Source: Glandiceps talaboti
Taxonomy: Eukaryota; Hemichordata; Enteropneusta; Spengelidae
Direction of reading: 5' to 3'
DNA length: 64,000 nt
NCBI RefSeq assembly: GCF_964340395.1
Contig: NC_135549.1
Coordinates: 24,368,342 to 24,432,341 of the forward strand
Shown here piece by piece: positions 24,901 through 38,200 of this stretch. Below the pieces are notes generated by a model. That model worked only from the letters and a program-made list of their open reading frames with translations. It ran no database searches and had not been told where the DNA came from. Position 1 is the stretch's first letter; each line of letters starts with the position of its first letter. The position numbers and the translations under genes are program-made.

Positions 24901-27900
24901 TAACCTCATTAATTGTCCTAAACTTGAACCCATCACCATAGTCTTGTCGACTACACAAAAATCTACCTTCAGGTGAAACTATATCTGAGTATGGTGTGAC
25001 TGGGGGTGACACCTTACATTGTAGGTTGGATCATGTGTGGTGTTACCATGCACCGGCAGACATTGCTTTGATGTATTAAAGGGTGACACCTTGATAACGC
25101 GCAATATCATTGCAAGTACAAAATATACGTACCATAGCATTGATTTGAAAAGTAATCAATGAACAAAATCAAGTCTGTATTGATTCTGTTTTATCTATCT
25201 GTCACAGACTGAACCTGTGAAGTTAATTTCATCGCAAGTATACAGGAGTTGATATGTATGTACATGTATGTATTTCAAACATTTTACATGAAGAACCACA
25301 GGAAAGATATTTCTCAGTATCTATAACTACACATATGAGTACATTGTATGGTGAAGAGCACTGTCAGTACTGTCTTGAGGGGAAATGGAAGATTTCATAT
25401 ATATGTTCATATTGTTTGTACATGCATGTATGTTTTCCAGCTCAGTTTGAACGATGTGAATTTATCTACTGGTACATGCAGCTTAAAAAAACCTTTCGGC
25501 TTTCAAGTTGAGAATTTTCATTGAATTGTACTCATACTGATTTTTTGTGGCTTGACACCCCCTGTTATCATTCACTATTGTTTACCTTTCACCTGGAATA
25601 ATGTATATATAAGTTTCTATCTAATTAATGTACAAATGATGACTTAAACTCAAGCTAAATTAAAGAGAGCAGCAATAAAACTACAAAGTAATGTTTGGTT
25701 TCTGGGCAAAGCAGTCTTGTCAGGTGTCAGGTTTAACATTTATTTGTAGTCACCAAACCATCATGTCAGTTATCAGTATCCAATTTATGACAAATTTATG
25801 GGGTGTTGTAATAATTATACTGATAAGATAAAGATGTAGGAATACATGTACACCTCCAGAGTGGCTGCAGGCCATGGTCACAGTCTGTCAAGTAGTGCAC
25901 TGGAAGACGCAGATTTATAAACAGTCTGAAAGGTCGGATTTTCTGTCATTAGCTCAGTTGTGGATTATCGTTCACACAAAGTTGAGAATGTCATCGTCAA
26001 CCAGTGAAGCGTTTACTTGGACTAGTTTACATGTAAATAGTACTGATGAATCGACAACTCAGAGTGTTGAAGACAGCTCAAGTATCGTGTATACCATTGT
26101 GTTGATTCTACTATTTGTTTGTGGGCTCACAGCCAACGGACTCTTTATATTCGTACTCTACAAAGTTCGGGCAATGCAGACACATATCAACTACTTTCTG
26201 CTCAATCTGGCCATTGCTGACTGTCTGTTTATTGTGATCACTGTACCATTGGAACTTTCCTCTTTGTATAAACCACCTGATGAAGACCGTAGTGTCAACT
26301 GCAGCGGCAGCTTCTTCATGTCTGTTCCACAGTACACAGGAATGTTTACGATAGCAGCTATAAGCATCGAGAGGTACATTGCAATCTGCCGATCGTTAAA
26401 AGTTCAAAAACTGAACATTAAAACAAGGTTTAGGATTTGCATATTGACCGCTTGGTTTTTAGGATTCTTATTTGCTTGCCTGGTGGTCTTGGCAGCTTGT
26501 ACTGTTGAATCTGGAACCACTCAAAGTATTTTGATGATCGTTTTTCAGACTCTACCGTTTGTAATTACAATGTGTATCGTTGCTATCCTGTATGGACTTA
26601 TCATTCACTATATCAAGAAGAAACAATTGTCAGCCCTTCAGATTGGTAGTCAGTTGGGCCATATTAACAGGACGAAAGATACAAAACATGTGATCAAAGT
26701 CCTCGGTGTCACAACTGCGGTGTTTTTCATCTGCGTCTTTCCGGATCAGCTGCTGTACTTTCTCCTCTTGTTGGACCAATTGGGAGCTATTTCAGTGCGA
26801 TACACTGATACATTTACAGTTATCTACTACATTTTTCGTTCACTACTGATTCTCAATGCAGCCATTAATCCAGTCATATATACTTCAATGAGTTCGAAAT
26901 ACCGAATGGCGTATAAAAAAGCATTTGCTTCCTGCTGCAACAAAGGTAAACGTAACAGTATCACACCACATTCTTTTCGGCACTCGGAAAGTTATAGTAT
27001 TTCAAGACATCATGAAGACTTTTACATGTCTAAGGAGGAGGCTAAGACTGTAGAAACTATAGATCATGAAATCCCAGTCATGTAATATAAGTGTTAATAA
27101 TGTCCCCATTTCATCTTTTATACAACTTTCGCGTGCTTTTCATGACTATTTTGTGAAAATGTATGCGTTTATCAACTTTTATTCAAATGTAAATGTGTTT
27201 TATTGAAAAATACAATATCTCAGTTTTAGTTTTAAAAACATTATAATTGTAATAAGTTTCAATTCTTAGTATTAAAATGTCAAGTTTACCACTTTTTTCT
27301 TTTTCACTATAAAACACCTTGAGTTTTTGACTAGTATTGTACTTGGCAGGCTTTATCAGGAAGTTCAAGTCATATTTAATGAAAATGCTCTGAATGAAAT
27401 GCAGCTGACAGATATGTGGTATTATTATGTGATGATTTCCATACATTCAAAACAATATAATCAGTTATATAATTGTGGACCACAAGTTCTGGATGTTATA
27501 TTTCTATACCCTCAAAATGATGTGGCTGATAATTATTTGTGGGCCACCAAATTTGAACACCATTCAGGCCAGTACATTTACCGCTGTGTCCTTACTTTCA
27601 TATACCTTGGCTTTGTATAAACATGTTAATATTTAATGAGAGACTAGTACTACCTCATAGATACACATACATTATGTACTTTATTATTTATAGGTAGACC
27701 TACCTTTGCTTGCATCTGATTAGTTAGTGAAACCACAGACTCTGATTAATGATATCTTATCTCATCCATGTAAATATCTAATTGTAACTACTACAGTACC
27801 TACCTCCTTACCTTCATACATACATGTACCCTTGCTTTGCTACAATAACTGGGAATCATAAACCTTGGTGTTTATAAAACATTATCTCATACATAGTGTA

Positions 27901-30900
27901 CATGTACATGTAGATTGTACCAACCTACCTACCTACCTCCTTACCTCAATGCTTCATACATACCCTTACTTTGCAACTTGATACATTGGAACCATGAACC
28001 CTGTTTTATGAGACATTATCTCTTAGATAGCCTTGTCAAGTAGCAGGATGAGCAGTGGTTGCCATCTTTTTAAAGCTATTAGTACAGCTTGGTGCTGTAA
28101 ATAGTTGTTAGTAGGGCTTTGTGGTATATTTGTAGCTATGAATTTATCATGAAATACAAGTGTTTACATGATGATGTATCTATCAACACAGTCACCTCTG
28201 TGTAAAAAATCAATGTGATTAAAATCTGACATAGGAATAGGACTACTGTACATTTCCTTTTAATATTTATTATTTCCTAAAATGTACATTATACCATGTA
28301 TAAGCAAAAAAATATACTCTTGTCGTCCTATGTCATGACAACGCATGTCTATGTTATGACAATGCATGTCTAGGTCACTAGTTCAGTTGTGTTCAAAATA
28401 TGAGTCAAAACGTTCAAAATTGCCATTACTTTTCATGATTTTTGTTTGATATTACTGGCACTGGTATACATGTAGTTATGTTATTCTCCAATATTTTTCT
28501 TCATTCAGCCAGAAAATACTCAAGACCTAAGTGTTGTCACTATGAGTTGCTAGACAAATAGTGACAAAACCCCTTTAACTTAAGTTACATTTTGTAGGTC
28601 ATTCACATTTTCGTTGGCTGAATGAACAAAAATATTGGGGAATAACATCTTAATTTGTTGTTTGTTTATTTTGTTATCCTATTGTGAGAGTTGACGAGGG
28701 AATCAACTATCAGAACAACAAAACCAAAAATGAGCAACAATGTATGAATGATGTAATTTAAGTAAAATAAGGATATCAATAGCAATTTTCCTTGTTCAGA
28801 TTTTAATCAGATTGGTGTACATGGTGTAGAAGGGGTTAGCAATTGAAATCCAGAAATTATTAATAAATGTGTATTTTAATTATTTCCTAAAACTACAATA
28901 ATTAATAATATATAGTAATGTTTTTTGCTTCTAAAGGCCTTATAAAAAAAATTGTGTGGTTCCAATGACACTCAATTTTAGAATAGGTGGGGTAGGTAGA
29001 CTTTTTATTATATTTTATTATATATTTTTTTTCTATATAAGTGTCTAGTTCAGATTTTCCAGTGTTTTCCAAATGGTGTCTGTGTTGTTTATTTCATATG
29101 AGATGTACAGCCATTACATATTGGAAGAACAGTGGTAATGTCAGTTTCCGCATCCACTATTTCTCGTGAGACCACAATTTTTGCAATTTTTTTTTCTTGA
29201 ATATGTAAATAAAAAGTTTAGGGTCGGCAGTGAAAAGCTAGGTGGGGTTGGGTAACCGGAGCCAAACAATTATTTTTTTAGGCCTTAGCTACACAACCAA
29301 GAGGTAATGTTTTCTCATCAGCAATTATGTTTAATTTCATGAAGACTGTAAAAGTGATCAGCTGTGAGTGTGAGGTAACTAAGATAATTGATTATCAAAA
29401 CTACAAATGTAGAATATTGTATGTCATTTGAAACTATATGTAGATGTATACTAGTATAGTACCGAAAATAGTTATTATGTAATTTTATGTTAATGTATGC
29501 TTGATTTATAATTGTTTCAAAAAATATGAAACTGCTATTTTACATTACCAATGAATTTCACTGTGGTTTACATACAGCATATTATATCAGCACCCTTGAT
29601 CAGCACCCCTCAGTCAGTATTGCAAAATTTCACAGTGTAGTGCATTGTGTTGTTGTTCAAGTACTAAAGGTCATTGTAAATAATAAATGATGAATTTGAC
29701 AAGTACTCTTTGACTTGTTTTTGCTTCATATATGTACATGTATGTCAAAGATTCGTTATTTTCGAAGAGGTACATGTATCTGTTTAAATATTATTTGGAG
29801 TATATGTTTAGAGGTCTACATGTATTCTCAACTCACAAAATGGATCTAAAACGGAATAACAGAGGTTCCTGTAAGTCTTTGATATACACTACGACAGAAT
29901 TCACTCAAAATTCAGTAATTTACGTATTATATAATTCATTATTAGTCTTGACAACTGGGCGGTGGGGGGGATTGAACCCCATGTGACCATGCATGTTTTG
30001 AGAGGGAAACATCATCAGTGTGTACATGTACATAAGACACTTCTGGATAATTTTGTATATTGGCCTGTATCACCCACAAAAAATCTGTTAATGAAAGGCC
30101 TGTGTTTCAATCCTTGGTTCTCACATTAGTGTTATCATAAATGTATCAACATTCAATATTCTTGCATTTACAAAATGTATGCTATCTTGTTATTGGGGCT
30201 CTAATGATTACACAGGATCAGACTCTTGTTGTGGACATTCGACAAACTTTTTCCAAGCTCTGCAAGACAACTGCTTTTCACACTCAATATTAATCTAGAC
30301 TGTAAAATACGTCGTGACATTTTGCCCTCACTGGCCTCCTGTGTTAGGGGTTGCCTGATGTTGAGGGTGCCCCGTCATGGCGTACCTTACAGACTAATAT
30401 TAATCTTAATCCAAACTTGGCCTTAACAAACACAGGATGTTTGCATACATGAATATTGTACAACATCATGAATCTAATATATAAAATGATCATGTATGTC
30501 ATCCATCTGTCATATTCTCAATAAGCTGATGAATCTAAGAAATGTTCAAGTGTTTGCTTGTGTTACTCTTCAAAAGTAACACCGATCTAAATATCAGGAA
30601 AGTTAATTAAGATGTATGTAACAGTTCAAACTGATGATTTAAGTTATTGTGGATGTAGCCTTCAGAACTGTAAGTTGGTGGATGGAACTATGGTAATTTG
30701 TTTTGCGTTACAATGCTTGTATCTTAGTTTTACAAACAAGCAAAAATGCAGTGAGAACTGAGTGCAAGATTTGCCATCAGCAGTGAATATGATTTTGTCA
30801 AAATTGTCATGATTACAGTTCTTAAAGTTTGTGTACTCTGATTGCACCTGATTACAATGTACTCAAGGATTTGTCACCTTTTGTGGTGACAAACTGGCAA

Positions 30901-32251
30901 GATCTACTAGACGTGAAGGCATTCTGTTGGAATTGAAAATGATTGTGTGTCAATCATTTGGTTTTGATAACTATCATCTTTTCAGCGATAGTAACAATGG
31001 AACTAACGAGACAACTGATGATGATGGTGATGTTAATCCATACCCACATCTCCCCTCCCAGGAACTGTTCATCACATTCTTTGTTATTATACCAATCATA
31101 ATGGTAGTCGGAGACATTGCTAACATTGTATTCTTGTACGTGTATGCAACGATCCGTTCTATGCAGACAGTGACTAACATGTATTTGGTCAACTTGGCCA
31201 TCTCAGATCTAATCTGCTTGACCTGCTCAATCCCATTGGAAATTGCAAGTAAGTTTATACAAGCTTACGTCCCCTTTTGTGCATTGTGGGCTGTGTTCAG
31301 CTGTATTCCTCTCTTTACATCTATCTTCACCACGGGTCTTATCAGCATTGAAAGATACATCGCTGTGTGCCATCCACTAAAAGCTTACAAGACTGATAAC
31401 AGAACTCGCAACTTGAGAATCATCATCGCGTCATGGGTTGTAGCTACTTTGTTATCAGCACTACCTTTTGTGCTTTGTTTCTACTACACTTGGGAGTTCT
31501 ATATAACAACGTTGTTTATTCAAATGCTACCATTTGTCCTGGCCATGTGTACTGTTATAATTATGTATACTTTCGTCATCTTGAGACTCAGAAAGAGAAG
31601 ACGACGCATCGTTGACCAACGACATCAAACACTGTATCCGACATGTTTCTACCAGGAAACGAAATCTGTCATCCGACTCCTCATCATCAGTTCCATTATT
31701 TTCTTCCTGTTGGCCTTCCCAGACAATTTGCTGATTCTCCAGGAGATCATTATCCTACTTGGCGGCTCTTACTTCATTCCATTGGACATTTACTGGGACC
31801 TGTACCTTGTTTTTAGAATGTTGTTATTTCTGAATTCAGCTGTGAATCCGTTCATTTACAATGCAACCAGTCGACGCTACAGGGTAGCTTTCAAGACCGC
31901 TCTAGGAAGGTGCTGCAAGAAGAGACGACATCTAACGACAACATCGATTGATTCCAAACGCAATGAAGAACTCAACAAACGATTCCTTCAGCCCAATATA
32001 GAGACAGAGACTAACACTGACAATATACTTATGACGGAAAAGCATCCTACAAAACATCAAAAAAAGAAAGATGGAGGTACTAATACTAATACAAAGAAGT
32101 TTTCAACTTCAAATAGTTTACTGTGAGATATTGATAACACCTGAACAGTCTCGACAGTTCTATAGGTTTGGTACATGTATGGTACATGTATCTCTGTCTG
32201 TCTGTCTGTATGGATGTATTGCTTGTATCTATCTATCTATCTATCTATCTA

Positions 32252-32286
<35 letters not shown>

Positions 32287-35200
32287 GTCTGTCTGTCTGT
32301 CTGTCTGTATGGATGTACATGTATTGCCTTTAGCTTCATCATGGTCTGATGAGTTCTATAGGTTTGGTATATTGTGTCTCTGTCCGTATGGTTGTATTGC
32401 TTTTACTAGGTTGTATCAGGGGCTTCTCACACTAATTGGAGTAATATTATTATTGATCAATAAGCAAAAGAGGACACTGACTGGTACACATGCATGTATT
32501 AAGAGCAAAGAAAAATCAGCGAGTTTAGAACAGACTATGAAAAAATGGCTGGTATGTGAGAGAATATGTTAGTTGACCACACATAATTTGATACCATTAG
32601 GCATTAGGTGTTTTTTGTAACCTTACTTATCTACATACATACCATGTACATGTACATGTAATTCTTCAAAAACCTTCAATCACATTACATTTTGATTACA
32701 TATGCAAATTATACTTGATGTGTACTGTGTTTTGTAACAACTTAGAGAAACAGCAAAGGTTTCAATTTTAACAACTCCTTTCCCATGTTAGGTAATATCT
32801 TTATTATTGTTATTATATTATTTCTTTATTTAAGGCCATCAAGATGTCCCGTAAAAATATAAAAAACATATGAATACAAATACAAAAAAAAGAAGAAAAA
32901 AAAGAAGAATATTAAACTATCAACTATCTTGTACTGTACATGACACTCTATAATTTCTCCAAAAGTTTGAGAGAAAGTATGCATCCGAGTCAATGCAGAT
33001 TCGAATTAGAGTATTGTTACTGTCTAGAACACGTCTGTTAAATGTATACAGCAGCTTTCGGTGGAGCGATGTAAAATTCAAAATATTTCTGGTTACATAC
33101 AGATATTGCTAATGCTGACTGCACCTCTTAGGTCAAATACTAACTGCATTGTGTTATTATACATGTATGCCTCTTTTAAATTTTGCATCATTCTTTAAGT
33201 ATGATAATATGTTTAGTTTTAGTTCTCCATTAGGGCTCTTCTATATACGAGACCACCCAGACGAGAGTCTGAGGAAACTCCATTTTAATTACTCCACACC
33301 GGAAGTCATACAGTACATTTCTTCCAAGGCATAAAAAATGGGCTTGTGAGGCCTATCTGCTGTAATGAAGATGTTTCAGTTGCTTGAGAAGTGATAACCT
33401 GTCGCAAAGGTACCTAAATCATTCAGCCTGTAATGTTGGACTTGAAGTAATCTCCAACATGCACTGTTCTAGGAGCTAAAGCGAATTTAGATTCAGTTTC
33501 CCTAGACTTACATTTGGGGAGGTCTCAGAGGCAGAGCCTCCAGTGAGAGTCTGGGTAACCGACACTATGTATAAGCATTAATTTGATACCACAAGTAACA
33601 TTTTAAGAACATGTACTAGGTTTTCTTATGAAAACAGAACAAATTAAAGATAAAGATGGTGTGAATCTAAAGGCCCAGTTACACAAGGCAACTTGATGAA
33701 CAGTGCACTAAGCAATTCGTTGTATGCGATGGATTGCCTCATGTACAAACATAATCGCAGGGCCTTGCAATGTTGCTAGGTGCAATCACATTCAACTACC
33801 ACTATCAGTGGTAAGAATGGAATGTCATGCTAAAGAAAGCCATTTGACTATACGGTGGAGAGAGAGAGATCACAGAAAATGCCCTCACGTTTATTTACTA
33901 GACTACAGATGTGTACAGGTATCTAGGCAGACTGGATGTGACACCCATTTCTCATCCATATGGCCACTTTAAAATTCACCAAGTCATAAAATGAGGCACT
34001 ATATTGGTCACTTTATGGTCTGTACATCCTACTGTCCATGATATTGTCAAGTGTAATGACATTGTGATGGTTGTAATCAGCATTGAAAATGACTTCCTAC
34101 ACAAACAGTAAGTTATGTGTTGCCATGGTGATATGAGAATGACACCACTCCCCTTGTAAAGTCAAGATTCACCTGCATCTGGTATTTGTTGTGTTTCAGA
34201 TGTATGCAACATTTCCCAGACTCTTTGTCGCTGTCAAAATTGTGAAATTACCGCCAATACTTAAACAAGTTAATATCCATAATTAATTATTTATGTGGTT
34301 ATTGATATTGATATAGTATGTATCATTGCTGTCTCCCAAGCTACTTCCATAAAACACTATCCACAAGAAACAGACACTGGACAGATGTACTCTGGATGGC
34401 TCAATAGAAACTGGCTATGTTACGGTAATTTATGTAATGTATTTCGGTCTCAGATATACATGTACATGTATGTACCTGTATGCATTAACAGGTAGCACAG
34501 CAATGCTGTTGTCATGCAAACAGTGCAGTAGTGTATACTGCTCTTAGATGAAAGTATCTATATGTCAGAGGGAGAAAGCGATTATGTACATTCTCATTTT
34601 GCACAAATACATGATTTTGTACATCTGTCTCCCTGGATTCTCCATCTAGCTAGAAACACTGGTGAATGCTTTCTCAGTATAAGATGTTTGCTTGACTACA
34701 AACCCAGGATAGCAAACATCATGACAATGTTACTGAAACTTACGAAAATCAAGTCAGCTGTCAGATCATATCAAAGATAATGAAGCTGCAGTAGTACAGA
34801 ACTTGATTCGTCCATTCGTGGAAATCTTCAGTGCATACTACTTTGTTGTTCACAAGTATCTGAAACCAGTTATGTCAAGATGGAAGACCAGGTATTTCTG
34901 CAGCCTACAGTCATCTCAAATGGAACTACCAATAATATGGCAAGTGTAAATGTAACTACCACTGATCTAGATGAGACAAGAGACATCTCTCCATCACTTG
35001 GATTGTCTATTGTATTTATGATCATTTTACCTCTGATACTCATTTTCGGTGACATCAGTAACGCAACTTTCTTATACGTGTGTTATCACATCTCCAGTAT
35101 GAGAACGATTACCAATATGTACTTAGTTAACCTTGCCATTGCAGATTTGCTTTTCCTCACATTTGCCATTCCACTTGAAATGACTTCCTTATTCATCGAA

Positions 35201-38200
35201 CAAGAAGCACCATTCTGCATCACTTGGACAATCTTTAGCTGTGTCCCATTTTACACATCAATCTACACAGTAGGACTGATAAGTATTGAGAGATACAGAG
35301 CTGTTTGTCACCCTCTAAAGGCCCATAAAGTTAACAGTCGTGACCGCAATTTGAGAATTATCATCGGGACATGGATGATGGCTGTGGTACTTGTTACACC
35401 AAATGTTCTCGGGTGTTTGTATTTTGATAGATATTTATACTTGGTTATATTACTCTGTCAAATGCTACCTTTTACCCTCTCTATGTTGACTGTAGTGATA
35501 CTGTACCCTCTGATAATAAGACGTCTTCAAAAACGCAAGCATGCAGTATCTGACATGAACCACTTCCAACGTCACAACAGTGGCTTTTACAAGGAGACAA
35601 AACAAGTGATTCGACTGCTCATAGTGAATTCCACTGTCTTCTTCCTGCTTGCATTTCCTGACAACTTGACATACATCCAGCTAGTTCTCTTTGTATTTGA
35701 GCAGCCAGTCTTTATTCCATGGGAGATCTTCCTAGACTTGTACATGGTTTTCCGCATACTTCTGTATCTGAACTCGGCTGTGAATCCGGTGATTTACAAC
35801 ACGACTAGCAAGCGGTACCATCAGGCATCCACCAAAGCATTCACAAACACTTCGTGTTCATGTTTGTGTTGTAAGACACGCAGAACACAGACTATGTCAA
35901 TGGTGAAGGTAGACAATCACAACTGTGCTAACAATTATCCAGCCAATGACTTGCATGTTGAGAGGGACACACATGGTATATTTATAATTGACAATAATAA
36001 TGAAAGAATGGAGAACAACTGATGACCTAGAAATACACATTTTTTGTACAGTACAATAAACTTCTGTACAATCATGTATTTTGATCTGGAGGTACATTAC
36101 AACTACCAGTAACTGTTTGAAAACACTCTAAAAAGAAAACATGTCCACAAAATGTGAGCAAAGTGGAATTATGTGTGAGGGCCTAAGAGGCATTGAGATT
36201 ATGAACATTTAATACTATTTACCAAACTCTTGAAGTTTGAAATATGATCTTGTTTATGAACGTAAGTTCAAATTGCACTAGTTATAATGGGACTATTATT
36301 TTTTCAATCAGACAACCAACAATATATCCAATGAAAAATGTTTTAAAATATTAATAATTAGACATTTTATGTGTTGATTACAAGTTGATTTTATCCATAA
36401 ATCTTGATGAAAATTTATCTTCAAATTTATTTCCCAGTATCAATATATGGCCCAGTCTGTGCCTTTATAGAAAAGAATCACCAAGTCTGTGAAGATCTTA
36501 TTGGTTGAAAGTCACAAACTAATTAATATTCATATATGATGGTGAATAGTAACTCCTGAATATTCATGAACCCATTGTTGCTATTCATGAGCCAATTGAC
36601 CAATGAGATTACAACTGTTTGATGACATCACACTGCAATCAAGTCATATTTGAATGTTGGCTTTGCAGTCACTCTGTGTCTAAGGTATATGATTTACTGT
36701 ATAAGCCCTGCAATTCTACACTAATCCTGTGACATTACATTAATTGGCACTTCAATTTCAAAGGTATCAGTGTTATAAATCATTGTGAAATGACAGTAAT
36801 TTGGATGAATCACAAAAAAATATGCTGATGTGATATTTCTCTGTGCGTTATTTCTAAATGCATTGTGTACCCTGTATCCTTGCTCAGATCTTTGAACCTT
36901 TTTCAACAACATCATACAATTTGCATGATGGACATCGGCTGAGTGTATCGAGTAATTATATGTTGAACTTTGTGCACAACCCATTTTAAGATTTCAATTC
37001 TGAGTAAAATTTTTTTCAATCTGTAACATTTTGTTACTCCTGCTTTGTTGGGTGTTTGTAAAATTTGAAACAAATTTGATAGATTTAGGACTGATATACA
37101 TGTATTCGGCCTTCACGTTTTCCCTACTTCTGTTATTCTTTCCTATTTCATGTAGTTAAACAGCTTTGGTAATCCCGCCACTTTCTTGAATCACTGTATG
37201 GACCCCACTGGAAACAAGTCTTTGACTTTGTGGGCTATGCAAGTAATTCAACAATTCATACCAGTTTTTATTTGTATATCTGTGCTGTCAATGTTGTTTT
37301 CCTGAAATAAACTAACTAACTAATCATGTCAGCAGTTTCTCCTCACATTGTTTTTGTTTTGTTTTGTTTTGTTTTGCTTCTTGGTTTGTTGTTATGAAAA
37401 TGTACAAGTTAATTCATAGACCCGATATATACATGTAGGGGATATATCTTTATAATGCAGTGTATATTATATGATTAAAAAACTACTCAACAAAATCATG
37501 ACTGATTAGTAGTATTTTCTACAATCATAATGAGGTCCCAGAACAATGTGTATTTAAAAGCTGTTCACTGTCATCATTATTATTATCACCATCACCATGA
37601 TCTCACTGACAGTCTGTCAGTATTTGAAGTACAGTTGACTGCAAATATAATAATTAATATTCTAAATGATTACATTTGGGCATATGTCATACTCATGTTG
37701 ATGCAGATAACTGTTGGTCCATCTCACCGGATACACTTGCTCATGACAAGTGACCAAATGATTTTGTTAAATCAGCTCTATGGGATAATGCGACCTAGTG
37801 TTTTAGAATGGGTATGGTTCAACTTAGGCTACTCGGCAGTACATGTACTTATAATATGTAGCTTGGTGGTCAACTCTCTCCTGTGATGTGAGGATTTTGC
37901 TCTCTGCCACGTCTGGTGTTTTGCTATAAAATGACCTACATGTATATTGCATTGCTTTAATGAAGCTATGGCCAGAAAATAGGTGCAAAATCTAATGAGG
38001 TATTTAAGTCTTCCTTCTGTAAGATAGTACTATACATTTGTAGTAGTGTCACCTTGTGAGTAGAATTGTTGAGTTGTACAATGTAAAACAGGCCATATTC
38101 AACGTTGATGCATGAAATTGTAATCTAGTTTTATATTTGACCGTTATAGCGAAAAGCCAGGCGTGGGAGTGGAAAAGTGACAGCAAATATCCCAAGACAA

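Larger units (their letters stand above)
23245..25987. other. intron 3 between receptors 2 and 3
   Basis: Contains a perfect hairpin at 23430-23490 inside a probable family D element and a foldback element at 24429-24630. No other gene is seen. Confidence 0.65.
27086..30938. other. intron 3 between receptors 3 and 4
   Basis: Contains a two-copy repeat at 27795-28030, a foldback element at 28479-28647 and a MITE B copy at 28934-29287. No gene is seen; open frames near 27327 and 30226 lack similarity. Confidence 0.65.
32127..34879. other. intron 3 between receptors 4 and 5
   Basis: Contains the microsatellite at 32190-32306, an A-rich tract near 32884-32910 and a MITE A solo end at 33945-33976. 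GAGTCTGGGTAACCGACAC near 33548 resembles a block near 61184. No gene was recognised. Confidence 0.6.

Noticed and set aside
37530-37886. 118-codon frame between receptors 5 and 6
   Set aside because: The His-rich start comes from an ATC/CAT tract; no similarity and no seven-helix pattern.
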